Source of the DNA: Botryosphaeria dothidea
Taxonomy: Eukaryota > Ascomycota > Dothideomycetes > Botryosphaeriales > Botryosphaeriaceae
Direction: 5' to 3'
NCBI GenBank assembly: GCA_011503125.2
Contig: WWBZ02000022.1
Coordinates: 4,030,001 to 4,094,000, forward strand
Length of the DNA: 64,000 bases
The notes under the pieces were generated by a model. It did no database searches. It was not told where the DNA came from and saw nothing but the letters and a program-made list of their open reading frames with translations. This document shows, piece after piece, positions 46,717-57,688 of the stretch. Each line of letters starts with the position of its first letter. The stretch's first letter is position 1. A program made the position numbers and the translations under genes.

Positions 46717-48778
46717 TCAATTCTTCGGTGCAGGCGGCGGTGTCTTCGGCCTGCCGGCGAATAATTCTAGAACAAGCGCTTTCTTGTTGACTGAATCACA
46801 ATAGTCAGCTTGGCGTTCATCCTCATAGGATGTCCAACTCACTCTTGCCCATGGCATTTCTTGGAATGCTCTCCACGGTCTTCATCTCGGTAGGAATCTT
46901 GTAGTTTGCAAGCACATCCCTGAGGGCGCGACGCATGTCCATAGGGCCCCACGGCTTACCGCCTCGACCGGCGGTCTGACCTTGTTCGGACAGGACGACA
47001 ACAGCAGCGACTCTCTGGCCCCATTGCTCCGAGTCCAGCGCCACGACAGCGCACTCAGCCACCTCCGGAAGCGACAGCATCTCCCTCTCCACTTCCAGCG
47101 CGCTGACCTTCTCACCACCGGTCTTGATAATGTCCGCGCTCTTCCTGCCCTGGATGAAGTACATCTTCCCCCTGCACCAATCCTGGCTCGGCCGCTCGCT
47201 CTTCCCCGCCATCGGCACCTCCCTCCTAACCGCAACATCCCCCGTCTTGAACCACTTGCCCCGGCCATCCTCGCCCCCCACAAACTCCTTAGCAGTCGCC
47301 TCCGGATTGCGCCAGTACTCCCTGAAGATCGTCGGGCCCCTCAGCTGGACCTCGCCCTGGCGCTCCCTGCCGTCCCGGCCCACCTCCTCGCCATCCTCGA
47401 TGACCTCGTCCGTGTCCGTGTCCACCAGGCGCGCCTCGACGAACGGCAGCGGCCAGCCCACGCTGCCGTCGACGCGGTCCGCGACGGCCAGCCCGCAGCT
47501 CAGCGCCATGCCGACCTCGGTCATGCCGTAGCGCTCGAGCAGCACGTTGCCCGCGCTGAGGCCCGCCCACGCGGCCTTGGTCGGCGTCGGCAGCGCCGCG
47601 GACCCGGAGATGTTGAGGCGCAGGTGCTCCGGGCGGGTCGCCTGGCGCGCGGCGGCCTGCAGCTCGGGTGACAGGCTCTTGTGCGTGTGCAGCAGGCGGT
47701 TGTAGATGGTCGGGACGACGGTGAGGAAGGTAATTTTCGCGTGCGGCGGCGTCGTCGTCGTCGTCGTCGTCGTCGTCTCGCCGTTGCGGGCGGGCAGGAA
47801 GGGCGCGGCGAGGCGCTCCCAGACGTGGTTGGCGTTGAAGGGGAACATGAACTCGATGCTCGAGCCGGCGAAGAGCGGGGTGAGGATGGCGTTGACGGTG
47901 CCGTGGATGTGGTGCAGCGGGAGCAGGTGCAGCAGGCGGTCCTGCGGATTGTATTCCCAGGCCTTGTTGAGTGACTGGGACTGCGCGGTCAGGGTGGAGA
48001 TGGGGATGAGGACGCCTTTCTGCGAAATGTGAGCCATTTGGAGTCTTTCCCTGGAGGATCAGGGGCCTCGTCTCACCGGACGGTTGGTGGTTCCGGACGT
48101 GTAGAGCATCATGCCGCCCTTTTCGTCCGGAACCGCGACCAGCTCGACGTTACCATCGGCTGACGCGCCCTGAAGCCTCTTCTCGACCTTGGCGGAAATG
48201 GGTTCATGCTCCACTCCCTCCTTCAGCACTTCCTGCGCTTTTTCTTGGTACTTGTCGGACGCCAGCAGCATCAGAGCGGCGCTCTGGTTGACGATGTACT
48301 GCAGCTCATGGGCGGGGAAAGCAGGCGACATGGGCACAGCAATGGCATTGCTGGCCAGAATAGAGAGAAGCGTCACTGGCGCCAATCAGCGCATTGCCAG
48401 GCAATCAATTGCTCGTCCAGAAGTGCGGCGCGCACCTACGTAATCGTAGCTGTTCTCTACGAGGAACGCTATTCTCTCGCCACCCAATTCCTTGCCATTG
48501 GCGTGCTGGCGCAACTGGTCCTTTGCGCGGGCGACATCGTGCAGCAGCTGGCCGTAGGTGAACTGGCGGCCGGACAGCGAGTGGACGACGGCAGTGCTCT
48601 GCGGGTCGTGACTCGCAATAGCCTGGAAGACAGGCAGCCTCGGCAGAGTCGAGGCCATGCGGAACAGTGGGTGTAAGATCGGCGGCGGGTGTGTGAGAGA
48701 GCGGCGCGCAGCAGGTCGCAAACGGGACAGCAGCGCGGGAGGGGTTTTCGCGAAGCGGCAGGCAGCTCTGAGGAGCAT
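46717..48778 (-). CDS. Mitochondrial acyl-CoA synthetase, ACSF3 (malonyl-CoA synthetase)-like
   Basis: Model complement(join(46717..46790,46843..48019,48077..48375,48436..48778)), 630 residues. Such enzymes adenylate an acid with ATP and form the CoA thioester; ACSF3 supplies malonyl-CoA for mitochondrial fatty acid synthesis. The Arg-rich N-terminus (MLLRAACRFAKTPPALLSRL) suggests mitochondrial import. Motifs: MMLYTSGTTNRPKGVLI (about 202-219, Asn where Gly is usual), LHHIHGTVNAILTPLFAG, LERYGMTEVGMALS (about 375), WFKTGD, GRKSADIIKTGGEKVSALEV (about 505-525) and the C-terminal NAMGKINKKAL with the catalytic Lys. A Thr run of about nine sits near residue 300. Introns of 60, 57 and 52 bases; the last one (GTGAGT, GCTGAC, TTCAG) recovers the true C-terminus, which a plain frame misses. 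Substrate is inferred from resemblance to ACSF3. Confidence 0.9.
47749..47776 (-). repeat. Triplet microsatellite coding for poly-Thr
   Basis: Plus-strand GTC repeats read as ACG on the coding strand, giving about nine Thr in a surface loop of the synthetase. Confidence 0.85.
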
Positions 48779-49187
48779 TCTGCGGGCTGGGCGAAGGCAG
48801 CTATAACAGTTAAATTGGCCGGGGAGGGGTATGCTGATTACGTGCAGATGGCGGTCGGCGGCATGCTCTTGTGCCCGATCATTCGGTGGGTCAATGAGGG
48901 TCCGGTCTGCGGCGGCGGCTGCAGAAGTAGACGCCGAATGCCTGCCTCAACACAAGCACAATGCTGCTGGCTTTCCTGCGATGATGTCCGGTGCGTGGTG
49001 TTGAGGCCGTTCTATTGCTCGGTGCAAATATCTGGAGCGCGTGCCAGTGATTTTTCGCTCGGCGCGACGCGCCGCAGCTCTACCATTCGTCGTTCTGCCG
49101 TCACTCCGCCCGCTGCGTCTGTCTCCGCCGCCGCTTCTCCCGCATCCATCCCCGACACCTGCAGCTCAACAACAGCTCGCTCCTTTG
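48779..49187. promoter_or_regulatory. Bidirectional promoter acyl-CoA synthetase / BolA
   Basis: 409 bases between divergent starts at 48778 and 49188. Both products look mitochondrial. The last part is pyrimidine-rich on the plus strand, as expected ahead of the BolA transcript. No individual factor site identified. Confidence 0.5.
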
Positions 49188-49811
49188 ATGTTGCAGCGAG
49201 CTCTCCTCCTCCGCGGCACTGCGCGACGGCAATTCTCCGCAATGGCGCAATCAATGACCCCGATCGAGGATACCCTGCGCGCAAAGGCATAGCTCCCAGA
49301 AGCAGAGCGCCTCGTGCAGAGCAGCTACAGCCAGCTAACAGCTTGCCATCACGCCAGATCACCGAAGCATTGAAGCCTACGTCGCTGGAGGTGTTCAATG
49401 ATTCGCACCTCCATGCACACCACAAGGCCATGCAAGGCGTGACCTCGAGAGAGGTGAGTCTCCGAGTGCTGCTGCAGCCCGCAGCATTGTCTCTGCCTCA
49501 GGCTAATCATCGCACACATCCAGACGCACTTCAGGTATGTCCTGCGACGCTCCGCTGCTTTTGCACCAATCCATCCCCCACTGCCGTAGTTACACACATA
49601 TGGGCTTGCGCTCAGACTCTGCTACAGGGTCAACATCGTATCTGAAGCTTTCTGTGGCAAGATGCAGCCGGCGCGACACCGCATGATCTACTCCCTCATG
49701 AAGGACGAGATGGCTAGGGAAGGTGGCATACACGCGCTGCAGCTCCGGACGCGCACGCCAGAGGAAGAGCAGAAGGCAATGGCGCCTGCGGTGACCTGCC
49801 GCTCCGAGTAG
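49188..49811 (+). CDS. BolA-family protein, probably mitochondrial
   Basis: Model join(49188..49286,49358..49453,49524..49534,49628..49811), 129 residues. Mitochondrial BolA proteins work with the monothiol glutaredoxin GRX5 in late Fe-S cluster maturation. The N-terminus MLQRALLLRGTARRQFSAMA is a typical import presequence. The BolA fold follows: MTPIEDTLRAKITEALKPTS, LEVFNDSHLHAHHKAMQG, THFRVNIVSEAFCGKMQPAR and HRMIYSLMKDEM, with the conserved RHR and a Cys and His as possible cluster ligands. Three introns are needed: the first has a GC donor (AAG then GCATAG), the second GTGAGT, the third GTATGT. Exon 3 is only 11 bases (ACGCACTTCAG). Phases close exactly, and each join lands on a conserved residue. 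An upstream in-frame extension from 49041 is possible but not favoured. Confidence 0.9.
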
Positions 49812-51879
49812 CGCGCGCACGCACAATTCAGAACACCGCGCCAAGACGCCTGCGAGAGAGGGAGAGGACGTTTCCTCGCGCCTGTAGGGCGGCGCTACTG
49901 AATCCCCGATACACGACGGGAAAGCAACGGCAGCGAACCGGGCGGGAAACAAAACGATAGTAACAGATGCAATGCAACCTTTTCTTGGCGCCCCTCCGGG
50001 AAGGACGCTCAAATAAACCTTCCGCCCTTTCTTTTCTACTCCGAACGAAGACGCTCCCGCCACGCCAAGAAAAGGGGAGGCGACGATTTGTACGACGAAG
50101 CTTAGCACTGGACAAGCATGAAACACGTAGAAAAGTCCAAAAATGATAGTATCTCCGAGTCATTTTGCATGGATAGCCCGTTCCAGAATCATGGGTTCTT
50201 TCTTGTTCCTGACTTGTCCGCTTCATGGGAGAACCTTGGCGGCGGCGGAAGGGTTGCATGCGTTAGCTCTCCGACCAAGCGGGCGCCATACTGACCCGCC
50301 CAAAAAAACCAAGAGTCAAGCGTTGCTTTGTACGAGGTGTCGCCAAACCCACAATGACCTGATGACGGCCAACCAGAAACTCATGTACATTTTTTGATCG
50401 CATAGGTGCCTTGCCGTTGTTTCACCGCTATCAGACACGTGCATTTTGATCATGCGCGTCCAAATTCTCCGGTCGGCACTTGCAGATGAACCGAAGAACG
50501 TAGAGTCAACAAAAGCAGAAAAGAAGGAAGGTGCGCCGGGGAAAGCAAGAAAAAACTGCAAACGCCCGTGAGATAATCCGGGTATCTCGCCTTCTCCGCG
50601 CTTCCCCGCCCCTTTTTCTGGCACAGCCCTGGTAAGACAGAGATCCGTCTGCAAGGGAGAGAGATAATGGGGGCGGCAGATCCGGTGCGCGTAACGTCGT
50701 ACGAGATTTGCATCCGCACGCAGCAAGAGAAGGCAAGTCGAATAGGGCTATCGCTTTTTTGCTTCAACCTCAAGGGTGCAAAAAGGAAAAAACCGACGCC
50801 GCGGAGAGCGGCGTCAATGCGCGACACACAATAGTTTACGTCTGACCGCGGCGCACGACCGCTCGGTTTCCCGCCAACCAGGTCGTGCCCTCTGTGAGAG
50901 TTGTCACCTTTCGTGACTTGGCGGGCATGGTTGACGACGCACTCCGCGCGCGGCGTGGCGCTTGCGGCTGCTCCAGGCGAGGTCGCAGCAGGAGGAGAGA
51001 GCGGGCTATTGTTTGTCGGCGTAAAGCATGCCGAGACGCGAACTGGTGACTGGGGGGGGGGGAACAGGAGACTTGCTGATGATTGACCAGCCGCAGTCGG
51101 CAGACAGACGGCTGACGCGGGCCTGCTCACGAGATGGTGCGATGACAAGGACACGTATGTACCAAGAGAGCAGAGGGCAGAGAGAAACAGAGGGCGTTTG
51201 GTGGACGATTACGACAGGAATACATAGGATTTTCAATGACCTCACCCACCGCCTCTCTCTCTCTCTCTCTCTCTCCTGGCTTTTCTTCGCTGGTGTGTAT
51301 GGCGTCCAGTTGGATGATGGCTGCGCTGCTTTGGTCCTTGGCGGGTTGGAGCCACCGGCTCTTTTCACCCTCTGCCACCGAGTCATCTGCCATGCCGGGC
51401 CAAGCACCGCGCCATCCGTCACTGGCGTTTTGCGCCTCCGCATAAGCCCAGCCGACGGCGTCAGCGCCCGTGGTCTTGGGAAGCTTTTAGTCACGTCGGT
51501 ACATGATCACCGATTCATGTTTTCTTCGCAAACGCCGAGATTAGCAGCGAAAATAATCCCAACAGAACGAAGAAGCGGAGCGGTGAGAAGTTAAAGACAA
51601 TTAGAAGGCATTGTACGGTGAGCGTATTAGAAGTTTGGTATCTTTGATAGTCATGAACAAACAAAAAAAGAAATGCGCAGAGGGTATTAGGTTAGTTGCG
51701 CAGGCATCCAACCAGTTGCCCTCCCCAGTATCCAACCCATCCTGTGCTTGTCCCATCATTCCTCAGAACCCTCTTGGCACCAGCCAAGGGTTCTTTCCCA
51801 AGTTTCATTATTAGTAGGCATAATCGCAATAAACAAACACCTCGGAACCCTTTCATTCCGACGGTTGTAGGACGTTCGT
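49812..51879. other. Gene-free 2.1 kb with simple repeats
   Basis: Between BolA and the stop of the acetate-transporter gene. It contains a G11 run at 51052-51062 and a (CT)n tract. No frame shows recognisable coding sequence. Confidence 0.5.
51253..51275. repeat. (CT)n microsatellite
   Basis: About eleven uninterrupted CT dinucleotides in non-coding sequence. Confidence 0.9.
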
Positions 51880-52949
51880 TTACACGGCCTGCTCGGCGCG
51901 CGCAGCATGGTTGTCGACCTTGCCGCGCCTCTCGCGGCCCTTGTCAGACCAGGGGAAGTGTGCGACGGGGATGACGAAAAAGCTGCTTCGTGTCAGCGGC
52001 ATGCTCTGAGTCAATGGGGGGAAAACAGAATGCATATCTCGTCACGAACCTGTTGCTCGAGTCGGCAATACCGGCCAGGGCATTGTACCAGGCGGCGAAG
52101 GCGGCAAGAATACCGAAGGCACCACCGGCCTTGATGCAGCCGGCATTGGGCTTGCCACCGCTGTGCTGCAGGTAGCCAATGCCCAGCAGGAGGAAGGCCA
52201 AGTCGAGGGTGGCGAAGAGGAAGAAGAAGGCCACGGTCGAGCGCAGAGTGCACATCAGGAGGATGAAGGTGAAGATGAACCAGCCCTTCGAACTCAATGT
52301 TAGCGGCAGGATCGTGTTGTCGCTGCAATTGGAAGACCAACCATCAGGTAAAGACCGAACGAGTTCAAGAACGGATCGGGGCTCTCAGCCTCGAGCGTGG
52401 AGGCAATTTGGAAACCACCGGGAGTCAGGATGATGGCGAAAGAAATCCAGAAACCACCATACGAGGACAGCGCGGTGGCACCAAAGGTGTTGCCGACAGC
52501 CATCTCCCACATACCAGCCAGGAGCTGGACAAGACCACCATAACCGTAGGCAATGGCGACAACGAGGTTAGGCTCACCGATGCCCAGGGTGCCCATGTTA
52601 ATCAGAGACAGCACAAAGGTGGTGAGAGCGAAAGCGGACAGTCCAAGAGGCGCAGGGTTGGCGAAGTTCTTCTTAGGAGCGCGGTAGAGGCCCGGCTGGA
52701 ATTCACCGCCGAAAGCAGGCAGACGCAGGGTCGGGTCATTGGTAGCGACGTGGGCGAGCGGGTTGCCGCCATAGTCGTAGGGGCTGCGTTGCTTGGGCAG
52801 ATTGCCAGCGTGGTCAACACCGGAGGTGCCGTTGGTGCCGTTGATCTCCTTGGAGACTTCCTGCTGGACTGTTAGAGATATTGCAATAGCTATGCAACGG
52901 GGCGCGCAAAGGTATTGCTTACGGGGTTTGTGGGGGCGGTGGTTGCCAT
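51880..52949 (-). CDS. GPR1/FUN34/YaaH-family acetate transporter
   Basis: Model complement(join(51880..51982,52050..52285,52342..52863,52923..52949)), 295 residues. The family (yeast Ady2, Aspergillus AcpA) moves acetate or related monocarboxylates, or ammonium, across the plasma membrane. A soluble N-terminus (PYDYGGNPLAHVATNDPTLR, FGGEFQPGLYRAPKKN) precedes the signature NPAPLGLSAFALTT (about 78-90). Six hydrophobic segments follow: ALTTFVLSLINMG, VVAIAYGYGGLVQLLAG, ALSSYGGFWISFAIIL, WFIFTFILLMC, AFFFLFATLDLAFLLLG and FGILAAFAAWYNALAG. The tail SFFVIPVAHFPW ends in a charged stretch. The first exon codes for nine residues. Its acceptor is ambiguous: two neighbouring CAGs, both in frame, differ by one Gln. 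Introns are 59, 56 and 67 bases. Confidence 0.92.
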
Positions 52950-55900
52950 GTTTACTGCTGGAGGCTTGCCTCGGACGGGGAGGAGGGAATGCTCTTATGC
53001 GCCAGGCGAAGAAAGAGTCGAGGGATTGGGGTTGCAAGGGGCTGATAGCAGTGCGGTAGCGTTTATATCCAATTGGCCCTGCCTGCGCAATTCGGGGGTA
53101 ACACCAGGATCGGTGGTGGCAGAAACGGGGGCACGGAGCAGAATATATACATGGAGAGGGCGATTCTGCGGAGACGGCCAGGGCGGGATAGCGGACCAAA
53201 GACAGCCACGGTGGGCCTGGACGGGTAAAGCGATGTGGGCAGGGCAGAGTGGGCCTGCTCGCTCGGCAGCCGATTCATAGCATTCTCCACGCACCCTGCC
53301 CTTGGCCAGCCAGTCAGTGCGCGCGCTGGTGACAAGCCGGGTGCACGGGAGCCCGGGATCGCCCCCTCTGGCCGTGTCATCGTCTGGGGAAAGCTGCCTG
53401 CCGAGGACTGCTGCAGCTCTCTGCACCAGGGAACGCCCGCCCTAGCAGCCAGAGAGGGTAATTGTCATGGCGCACGTATAGCTCGCCCCCAAGCCCGCCC
53501 AAGCACCGCCCAGCCAGCCTCGCCGCGCCCGCGTGCTCAGCGTCACTCCACCTCACGTCCGCGCGCGCCGGCCGACCATCGACATCGACCGCGAGGCCCC
53601 CGGCCGCCGGCTGCGCGGTGTTTCCATGAGCGATCCTTAGGCTGAAGGCGATGCGGTGTCGTCTCATCTCAGCCAGGCATGGGCCAGCTCTCCTGGAGAA
53701 TTCCCATTTGTCAGGACAGCGCCGCATCCCACCCACGCAGGGACGCCGGCCGAGGGCACGGTTGCGACGATGGCTTGTCGGCAGCAGGGGCCCAACCCAC
53801 AGCACAAACACCCCAGGCACACCGCGGAGGTTGTGAAAAGGCGCGACAAGGGCTGCGATCCAGCGCCCAATGCCCAGGCGGAGCGGTGCGGGCGCCGGGT
53901 GCTGGCTCTCGCGTGGGATCTGCACCGCTGCGCAGCGATGTGCAGGCATTGGCGGAGGGGCGGAGGGTAGGCAGGCAGGCAGACAGGCAGCCAGGCGGGT
54001 GTGGTGCTCGGCAGCTGTGCTGGCCGACGTCAAAAGGTCTGCTCGACGGGCGAGCTAGAGCGTCAGTCTGCGGGGCCCTCTGTTGAGCCTCTCGCGCGGG
54101 CCTGTCACGTCGCTCCGCGGCCCCATTATTGCCCCTCCGTTCTCTCGATTGCCTGCACATCCTTGATGAAACCGTCGCGACACCTGGGCTGTGGTTGCTC
54201 GTCGGGTCAACGGGAGCTGCACGCGCGCGCACGTTAGCCCTTCCCAAGGTCGGCCCAGACTACCACAATTGTGGGAATCGAGAGTCGACCCGCCCAGCGC
54301 TGCAGGAGTTCGGTCCGGTTCAGGCTTCCTGGCCTGCCACCGTCGGCGTGTTTTCCAGCGCATTCCGCCCGCATCCTGGGGCCCGCAGGCAGGAGACTCT
54401 CAGCTGTCCGACGCGCGAGCGTTGGGGATGCCCGTTGAGAATCGCCCACGCGGCCAGCCAGCCCGTGCGATGCGCGCAACAGCTTCGTTTTCCCTTCTTG
54501 CACCCTTCGCCGCAAGTCTAATAGGCTCTCGCTATTCCCGTCGCGGTGTTGACCGCGCTCCATCGCAATTTCGCGGGCCCATCCCAGCAGAAGCTTTCGA
54601 GCCGTGTGCGGACGCTGGCCCTCTCCCAGGTCCACGCTGCCGGGATTGGAGGACGAACGGGCCGGATTTTAGGCTGTATCGGTCACCACCTGTGGCCTCT
54701 CCTCCGAGCACTAGAATCCTCCTGCATGCCCGCCTCGTGCCGCGCAAGGCGTCGGCGACGGGTGTGTGCGCTGACCTCTAGCGGCCGTCCGATGCACGCA
54801 CGGCTGCCTCTTTCGGACTTCTGGCAGGACAGAGATAGCCACAACAGCAAGGGAGCTCCTTGCTCACACACCGAGAGGGCATGAAAGGCAAACGTGGGAA
54901 GATGAACGGAGCAGCGATCCTCTCACATCTCCACTCTATTTTCTCCGTGGCAGCCCTGCATCCGTTCGATCTGCGGCTGATATTGCTGACCATGCATTGG
55001 CGTTGCGACACGCGGGCAACGTGTGATACGAGTGGTACGGCGGCTTCCTCAGGATTCGCTGCAGGTAAATTGCTTCTATTGAGCCTAAGTTTGCTGTTCT
55101 TTTTGTAGGAAAACGCCACAGTAGTGCCATGTTGCCAGCGCCCATATACTACCAAGCATGTGCCAATGGGCTCTTGTTCTGTGCCAAGTGAAGCCATCGC
55201 CGTATGCCATGCGTTGCGACAACAGCCGCGCAAGGAAGCTCCAATTACGGTCCTTGCCGCGACCGTCTGGTTTACGAAAGGAAATTGTTTGACAGAATCC
55301 AGACGCTGTAAGATGCCCTCTCCTGCGCCGTGGCTGGTGCGATTTTCCATTCGCCCGTTCGCCGCGCTCACCGTCAGAGAGCAGAGCGTCTCGCACTGCC
55401 GGCAACCTCGGCCCTCCACCTTCTCCGCTCCCCCATTAGTGACGTCGGGGACGCCATCATGAGAAATCTGGAGAAAATTCTGGGGATAACTGGGGGTGGC
55501 TTTCGTAGTCTTGCGGCTCATCGCCGCTTCTGGGCCCTCTAAACTCGATGCGGGGCCGACGGCGTGGGCGAACTACTGCGCGCCGTCGCCGCTGTTTTCA
55601 AATTCTTGGTGGAGGAAGCTTGAGCGAGCTTGGCCGCCGCCGCATAGCGTCACCCGCGATTCATGATACGCCTTTGAATCATGGCGCCGAAGCTTGGTAA
55701 TCTGAGGGCCGGTGACGACAGATTAGTAAAGAGGAGCGATCAAAAACGCAGCCGGTGAAGTTTTCGAGATCATGTGCCAACGGACAGATGGGCGGCTGTG
55801 ACGTAGACGTGTGGGCATGTCCTCGGGGTGCTGGGCGAGCACCAGTGTGGTGTATTTAAGCTTAAGCAGGGGCAACGGAGATCCAGAGCCCAAAATGCGG

Positions 55901-57475
55901 AGAAAGAAACACAGATCTTGGATGGGACCCTTGACACGAGCGAGTGGATTCTTGCGGAGGATCTGTGGTTGGGTTATGAACAAACTTGGCGCAGGTGCGC
56001 GGAGGGGGAGACCTGACGGGACTACTTCCGCTGTGAGGCCGAGCGAACCCCGAGCAGCGGCGGAAGTCGGGAAATTTCGAGCAACACAGCCGAGATCTCA
56101 GGGCGAGGGCCAGCGCTGGTTGGCTGAGAGGGCTATAGTTGTGTCGATAGCATGGAGACGACAGGCGCTGCGCGTGGCAGGTGGTGCATGTGCAGCCTTC
56201 TTCACGTTCCAAATCGAGAGACACACGCGAGCCAATGCCGGTCGGAATGCACTCGCGTGCCATACATACCCCAGTATCCAAGAAAAAAGCAGGCAAAATG
56301 TGGAAAATAGAAAGATGGCAGTGGGGTGGGGACCGCTCCAAGGTTTGGAAGCGAGGGCGCAGATGTTAAAATAGGAGAGACAAGGAGCACAGGTGGTGTT
56401 GGACAGCGTGCTGGCTGGTGTGGCGGTTTTATCTTGGGAAACAGGCCCCCGCGGCGGCCTCTTTGGGCATAGCCTCGCCTATTCCTGGCCCTGCCTGCGA
56501 GCCGCATTCCCCAAACATCACCTCTTCAGCCCCGCCCACAGCCTTCTCCCCACCTTCTCCCACAGCTGCTCTTACTCCTACGACTCCACTGCAACTGCTA
56601 TTCTGATGTCGCGCGGCGTTGCGGCGGCCTCTGGCACAGTGCGACCTGGCCGCTGAGCAGTGTCGGAGCCGGCCGCCAAGCAAGGCAGCAGCCTCCAGTC
56701 ATCCCTCTGCACCGCCTCAACTCCCGCCCTCACGGACTCACCGTCTGCCGCTTCGGCCACCCTTCTGGAAACCTCAGGCCTCTGGAGCCTTGTACTAGAT
56801 CCTTCGACGTCATCTGCCAATGATGTTGCCTGCGAATTGTGGCTTGCACGCGCTCTCGTGCCTGACTTCCAGTCATTCTCTTTATCTTCTGCGTCAAAAA
56901 GTGTAGTTGTAGCCTGCCGCTATCCCGTTTCTTTTCGCGCAACTGCGCAAAACGCCCTTCACAATGCCTTGTGGGCGCTGCACGCATCCTTTCGTTAATC
57001 TCACCTGCGCATTATGACTCCCGGTCTGCTGTTCTGGCCATTCGCAAGTGCTGTTTTCCTTGTTCTTCTCCAACGCCGCAATGGAAGTCTGCCTTGCGCC
57101 CCAGTCCGCTTTTGGCCCTCGACACCGTTGGGGGCGGCCTTCTGAAAAAACCAACACCGCCTCACCCAGTCACACCCCGCAAGGCAGCTCTCCAGTGTTG
57201 GAATGCACCAGTGCGTTTGGCCCTTCTGTTAGAAGCCTGCTTGGTCTGTCAGATTGAGCGCCATCAGTGTTATAAAGTCTGCCTTCCATCTTCTCATTAC
57301 TGCCTCCATCCCAGCACCAACACCAGCATTCACCAACCGGCTCCATTCCACCCGACGCCATCAAGCCCGCTTACAACGTCCTCGCCGCCTACGAGCATAT
57401 ATCACTGCCTCAACCGCACTCACCTCATCACTCTCCACTACCTTAAAGCAAGCCACCAACACTCAACTGTACATC
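52950..57475. other. 4.5 kb without a recognisable gene
   Basis: The longest gap in the window. The part up to about 54.8 kb is very GC- and CpG-rich with many overlapping spurious frames on both strands. I see no conserved motif, tRNA or repeat. A long leader of the next small gene may begin near 57250. Confidence 0.5.
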
Positions 57476-57688
57476 ATGGACTACTCCTACGGCTCCAAGA
57501 AGGCTCCCGCTGCCTACTACACTCCATCCTCTTCCTCCCAATACTACGCTTCCTCTGCCGCAACCGCATCATCCATGAAGCCCACTCGCGGCTACGGCAC
57601 GAAGCCTGGCTCGCAACCGCCTGTCATCACTCACGGCGGCGAGACCAAAGATCCCATTTCGCGGGATAACTCGGGCTACTGGAATTAA
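57476..57688 (+). CDS. Small Tyr/Ser-rich protein, 70 residues
   Basis: Starts MDYSYGSKKAPAAYYTPSSS, continues with a Ser/Ala/Tyr-rich middle (QYYASSAATASS), then RGYGTKPGSQPPVITHGGET and ends KDPISRDNSGYWN. No signal peptide or membrane segment. The Tyr/Gly pattern and clean C-terminus look like a real, disordered small protein; similar tiny proteins occur in fungi but I cannot name a family. The ATG sits in CATCATGGA. An in-frame ATG at 57254 could extend it by 74 residues, but that part is less protein-like and may be leader. The pyrimidine-rich leader and long non-coding surroundings suggest strong expression. Confidence 0.55.
   Translation: MDYSYGSKKAPAAYYTPSSSSQYYASSAATASSMKPTRGYGTKPGSQPPVITHGGETKDPISRDNSGYWN

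Noticed and set aside
46982..47671. 229-codon plus-strand frame opposite the acyl-CoA synthetase
   Set aside because: Shadow of a GC-rich coding exon.
53377..54247. Overlapping frames of 130-220 codons on both strands
   Set aside because: All are Arg/Ala/Pro/Cys-rich and mutually overlapping, as expected from GC-rich non-coding DNA.
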